Below are positions 61,239-64,000 of a stretch of DNA of 64,000 nt, piece after piece. This DNA is from Anaerolineaceae bacterium (GTDB lineage: Bacteria > Chloroflexota > Anaerolineae > Aggregatilineales > Phototrophicaceae): NCBI GenBank assembly GCA_007693385.1, contig REDR01000028.1, positions 83,597 to 147,596 on the forward strand. The letters are read 5' to 3'. The translations under genes were made by a program, and so were the position numbers. How positions within the stretch are numbered: position 1 is the stretch's first letter; every line of letters begins with the position of its first letter. Below the pieces are notes generated by a model. The model made no database searches, was not told the origin of the DNA, and was given only the letters and a program-made list of their open reading frames with translations.

Positions 61239-64000
61239 ATGTTTGCATGGTTCGAGAGGTTAAAGCTCTGGCAGAAGATGACATTGACGCTTCTGCCCGT
61301 CATCGTGGTACCGGTGGCGCTTTTCACTTTTGTCGGCATCTCGCGCTGGTCAGAAGCGACGGAAGAATCGGTGCGCGAAGTCGAAACAACGCAGATCAAT
61401 AGTGAGCGCTTGCTCGTGGAGCAATTCCTCAGCACGCCGCCCAACAACATCAACTTGATTGCCAGCGCGCCCCCATTACAGGGATTAGCGGCGGCTATTC
61501 AATCCGATAACGACACCGCGATAAACGCGGCGCAACAACTGGCGGGGCAGACGTTCCTCACATTATTCAACGAGAGCAACGTCCGCGTCGGTGACGAGAT
61601 TCTACCGCTATACGAATCTATTCGCTTCTTTGACAGTACCGGTCAGGCGCGGATATGGATCGAGCGTGAATACACCGCCGATAGCACCGCCGTCATCCGC
61701 CGCGATGCACCATCAGCCACCGGCGCGGAATATTTTCAAGCGGCCATGAGCAACCCGCCCGGCCAGATTTTCGTCTCTGATCTGCAATTAGCCCGCAACG
61801 ACGACGGCTCTCTGCGTGTCAGCCCTAATAACTTGCCGATACCGGTCATCTATTACAGCGTACCGATCTATGTGGACGATGCGCCCGGCGGCGTCGCTGT
61901 GCTGACACTCTACGCCCAGCACAGCCTGTCACTGATCGCCTCGCCCGACGAAGGTGCCACCCGCTTCGCGCTGAACCAGCAGGGCGAATTCGTCGTCAAT
62001 TCTCAAGACCTATCGCAAACATTCCGCTTTGAAGAAGGCATCGAAGAATTCTTCGAGAGCGCTGGCATGACCATCGGCGGCGCCGCACCGTTAACCCCCG
62101 CCGAAATCCAGACGATTCTCAATGTCGAGCCGGGCACCACCGGCCAGATGACCACCGAAAGCGGGCTGATTGCCTTCTATACCACCCTACAGCCGCCCGG
62201 CGCCGATCATCGCTGGGTGCTGGTCAACGGACGCGAACGCGCCACGCTGTTCGCCACCATCGACAACCTTTCACAACTTGGTCTGGTCGCTATCGGGCTG
62301 GTGCTGGTCGTCAGCATCGGCCTGACCATCTTCGCCTCACGGCAGATCGTGCGCCCCATCCAGCAACTACAGGAACGCGCCCAGCAGATCGCCGGTGGCG
62401 ACATGACCAACATCCAGCTAGATGAGGCTTCGCTCAAGCGCACCGACGAAATCGGCCAGTTGAATCGCGCCTTCGCGCAGATGTCAACGCAGATGCGCGA
62501 TTTATTCGTCGATATGGAACAGCGCATTCAAGACCGCACCAACGACCTCGAGACATCCGCCGAAATCGCCAGCGCCGCTAATCAGGTGCGCGAAGTGGAC
62601 GACCTGCTCAGCCTCGCGGTGAATTTGATCCGTGACCGCTTCGATCTATACTACACGCAGGTTTATCTGGTCGATGAGCGCGGCGAATACGCCGTCCTGC
62701 GCGATGGCACCGGCTACGTCGGGCGCAAATTGATCCAGCGCGGCCACCGCCTATCGCTTGAGGAACGCTCGCTAGTCGCCCGCGCCATCAACGAAGCCGA
62801 GCCAATTGTGGTGCAGGACACCATCGGCGATCCCAACTGGCTCGCCAATGATCTGTTACCGGATACACGATCCGAGTTGACCATCCCGCTTCGCTCACAG
62901 AACAAAGTGATCGGGGCGCTGGACATTCAGCACAACGTCAAAGACGCCTTCACGCCGGAGGCGATCCGCCTATTCCAGACGATGGCCGACCAGCTCGCGG
63001 TCACGTTCGATAACGTTAACCTATTTCAGGAAACACGCCGCCGCGCCGTTGAAATGGAAACGGTGGCGCAGGTGGGCGCAGAAGCCAGCGCCAACCTCGA
63101 CCTCAACGAACTGCTGTTCAACGTCTCCAATCTGGTTAAGGAGCGTTTCGGCCTGTACCACGCCCACATCTACCTGCTAGATGAAGCCAGCCAGAAGCTA
63201 GTGCTGGCCGGTGGCGCGGGCGAAATTGGCAAGATGATGGTTGATGAGAAGCGCAGTATCGCCATCGGCGCTCCTAAGAGTATCGTCGCCAGCGCCGCCC
63301 GCACCAAGCGTCCGGTGGTCGTCAACGATACCCACGCCGAAAAAGACTTCCTGCCGCATCCGCTACTACCGGAAACACGCTCGGAGATGGCGGTGCCACT
63401 CATCGCCGGTGATGATGTCGTCGGCGTACTGGACGTACAATCGGAACGGCCAGCACGCTTCACCGAAGAAGATCGCCGCATCCAGACCACACTCGCCAAT
63501 CAGGTGGCCGTCGCGGTGGAAAACGCCCGCGCTTACACGCAAACACAAGACGCGCTCAAGAGCGTGTCCGACTTGCAATCGGCGATTGACGCCTCCGCCA
63601 TCGTCGCCATCACCGACCAGACCGGCAAGATCACCTATGTGAATGATCGCTTCTGTGAAATATCGCAGTACAGCCGCGAAGAGTTGATCGGTCAGGATCA
63701 TCGCATAGTGAATTCCGGCTATCATTCCAAGACGTTCATCCGCGATATGTGGGTGACCATCGCCAACGGTAAAACATGGCAAGGTGAAATCCAGAACAAG
63801 CGCAAAGATGGCACGTTCTACTGGGTGGATACCACCATCGTGCCCTTCCTCAACGCCGAAGGCAAGCCGCGCCAGTACGTCGCCATCCGCTACGACATCA
63901 CCGCCCGCAAGCAAGCGGAAACCGAGCGTAATCTGCTGTACGACACTTCTATCGACTTGCTCGGCTCGGCGGGACTGTCTGACGGCTACTTCAAAGACCT
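61239..64000 (+). CDS. HAMP-GAF-GAF-PAS transmembrane sensor, 3' end cut by the window
   Basis: The frame stays open from the ATG at 61239 (after AGGGACG) to the window edge, over 920 residues, with no stop. Domains in order: first membrane helix (~14-37, [16 protein letters not shown]); a ~300-residue exported sensor region, probably of dCache type; second helix (~345-367); HAMP (~365-420, [21 protein letters not shown]); a short coiled coil; GAF 1 (~445-590); GAF 2 (~610-765); PAS/PAC (~775-895, [35 protein letters not shown]). What follows, kinase, cyclase or methyl-accepting, lies outside. The two GAF domains share motifs such as [12 protein letters not shown] and [12 protein letters not shown], showing duplication. 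Confidence 0.88.
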   Translation, partial: MFAWFERLKLWQKMTLTLLPVIVVPVALFTFVGISRWSEATEESVREVETTQINSERLLVEQFLSTPPNNINLIASAPPLQGLAAAIQSDNDTAINAAQQLAGQTFLTLFNESNVRVGDEILPLYESIRFFDSTGQARIWIEREYTADSTAVIRRDAPSATGAEYFQAAMSNPPGQIFVSDLQLARNDDGSLRVSPNNLPIPVIYYSVPIYVDDAPGGVAVLTLYAQHSLSLIASPDEGATRFALNQQGEFVVNSQDLSQTFRFEEGIEEFFESAGMTIGGAAPLTPAEIQTILNVEPGTTGQMTTESGLIAFYTTLQPPGADHRWVLVNGRERATLFATIDNLSQLGLVAIGLVLVVSIGLTIFASRQIVRPIQQLQERAQQIAGGDMTNIQLDEASLKRTDEIGQLNRAFAQMSTQMRDLFVDMEQRIQDRTNDLETSAEIASAANQVREVDDLLSLAVNLIRDRFDLYYTQVYLVDERGEYAVLRDGTGYVGRKLIQRGHRLSLEERSLVARAINEAEPIVVQDTIGDPNWLANDLLPDTRSELTIPLRSQNKVIGALDIQHNVKDAFTPEAIRLFQTMADQLAVTFDNVNLFQETRRRAVEMETVAQVGAEASANLDLNELLFNVSNLVKERFGLYHAHIYLLDEASQKLVLAGGAGEIGKMMVDEKRSIAIGAPKSIVASAARTKRPVVVNDTHAEKDFLPHPLLPETRSEMAVPLIAGDDVVGVLDVQSERPARFTEEDRRIQTTLANQVAVAVENARAYTQTQDALKSVSDLQSAIDASAIVAITDQTGKITYVNDRFCEISQYSREELIGQDHRIVNSGYHSKTFIRDMWVTIANGKTWQGEIQNKRKDGTFYWVDTTIVPFLNAEGKPRQYVAIRYDITARKQAETERNLLYDTSIDLLGSAGLSDGYFKD

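Noticed and set aside
61133..61453. 106-codon frame on the minus strand
   Set aside because: It overlaps the start of the sensor gene, whose membrane helix and ribosome-binding site are clear; the minus frame has no supporting features.

Overview
The window reads as a chromosomal segment of a Chloroflexota bacterium, most likely of an Anaerolineae-like lineage. This is inference from gene content, not from a marker-gene comparison. The supporting signs are GC-rich coding DNA with strong Shine-Dalgarno sequences, many exported LysM, SH3, PPC and Pro/Thr-linker proteins together with a sortase and an L,D-transpeptidase but no outer-membrane proteins, a YfhO/DUF2723 complement, a fused ATP sulfurylase-APS kinase, and dispersed GGGGCGTAGC / GGGCGCAA hairpins. 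No rRNA, CRISPR array, transposase, integrase or phage module is visible. Two tRNA genes (Phe, Leu) are present, neither encoding CCA.

Layout, left to right. 0-9 kb: a HEAT-repeat protein, tRNA-Phe with a near-consensus promoter and terminator, an exported SH3/FecR-like/LysM protein, an M24 metallopeptidase, a flavin monooxygenase-like protein, an ECF sigma / anti-sigma pair, tRNA-Leu, and a Sat-CysC fusion. 9-16 kb: two large exported proteins (PPC plus a triplicated unknown domain; double LysM plus a clan-A glycosidase), glnA behind a doubled dyad, and a CoA-transferase. 16-23 kb: an apparent operon of NTPase-TPR protein, NIF3/PII-like protein and Ser/Thr kinase, then a CoaE-GNAT fusion and a small membrane protein. 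23-31 kb: an oligopeptide-type ABC importer without ATPases, a sortase operon, and two related exported proteins. 30.7-32.8 kb: an L,D-transpeptidase apparently co-transcribed with a ribbon-helix-helix antitoxin and two tandem Doc toxins.

33-39 kb: two unknown genes leading into an amylosucrase, another unknown gene, and a threonyl-tRNA synthetase without a TGS domain. 39-46 kb: YfhO and glycerol-3-phosphate dehydrogenase, a lipoprotein, and a ParA/ParB-like pair. 46-52 kb: phosphofructokinase, MaoC hydratase, GH1 beta-glucosidase, a DUF2723 membrane protein and a lipoprotein. 52-59 kb: a membrane-anchored sulfite-oxidase-type enzyme, polyphosphate kinase overlapping a uracil-DNA-glycosylase-like protein that lacks all four iron-sulfur cysteines, an RDD protein overlapping a DAO-family oxidoreductase, and a small membrane protein. 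59-64 kb: a serine-biosynthesis-type pair (SerA-like plus class V aminotransferase) and a long HAMP-GAF-GAF-PAS sensor that runs off the right edge.

Functionally this is mostly housekeeping and surface biology: sugar and glycogen-type metabolism (amylosucrase, beta-glucosidase, PfkA, GlpD), nitrogen, sulfur, phosphate and serine assimilation (GlnA, Sat-CysC, Ppk, SerA pair), wall processing (Ldt, sortase, LysM proteins) and signalling (ECF pair, kinase operon, sensor). The points most worth a second look are the Ldt-antitoxin-Doc-Doc operon, the cluster-less UDG, the NTPase/PII-like/kinase operon, the CoaE-GNAT fusion, the internal twin-arginine motif in the molybdoenzyme, and a repeated ACTATGTAACATAGT dyad.
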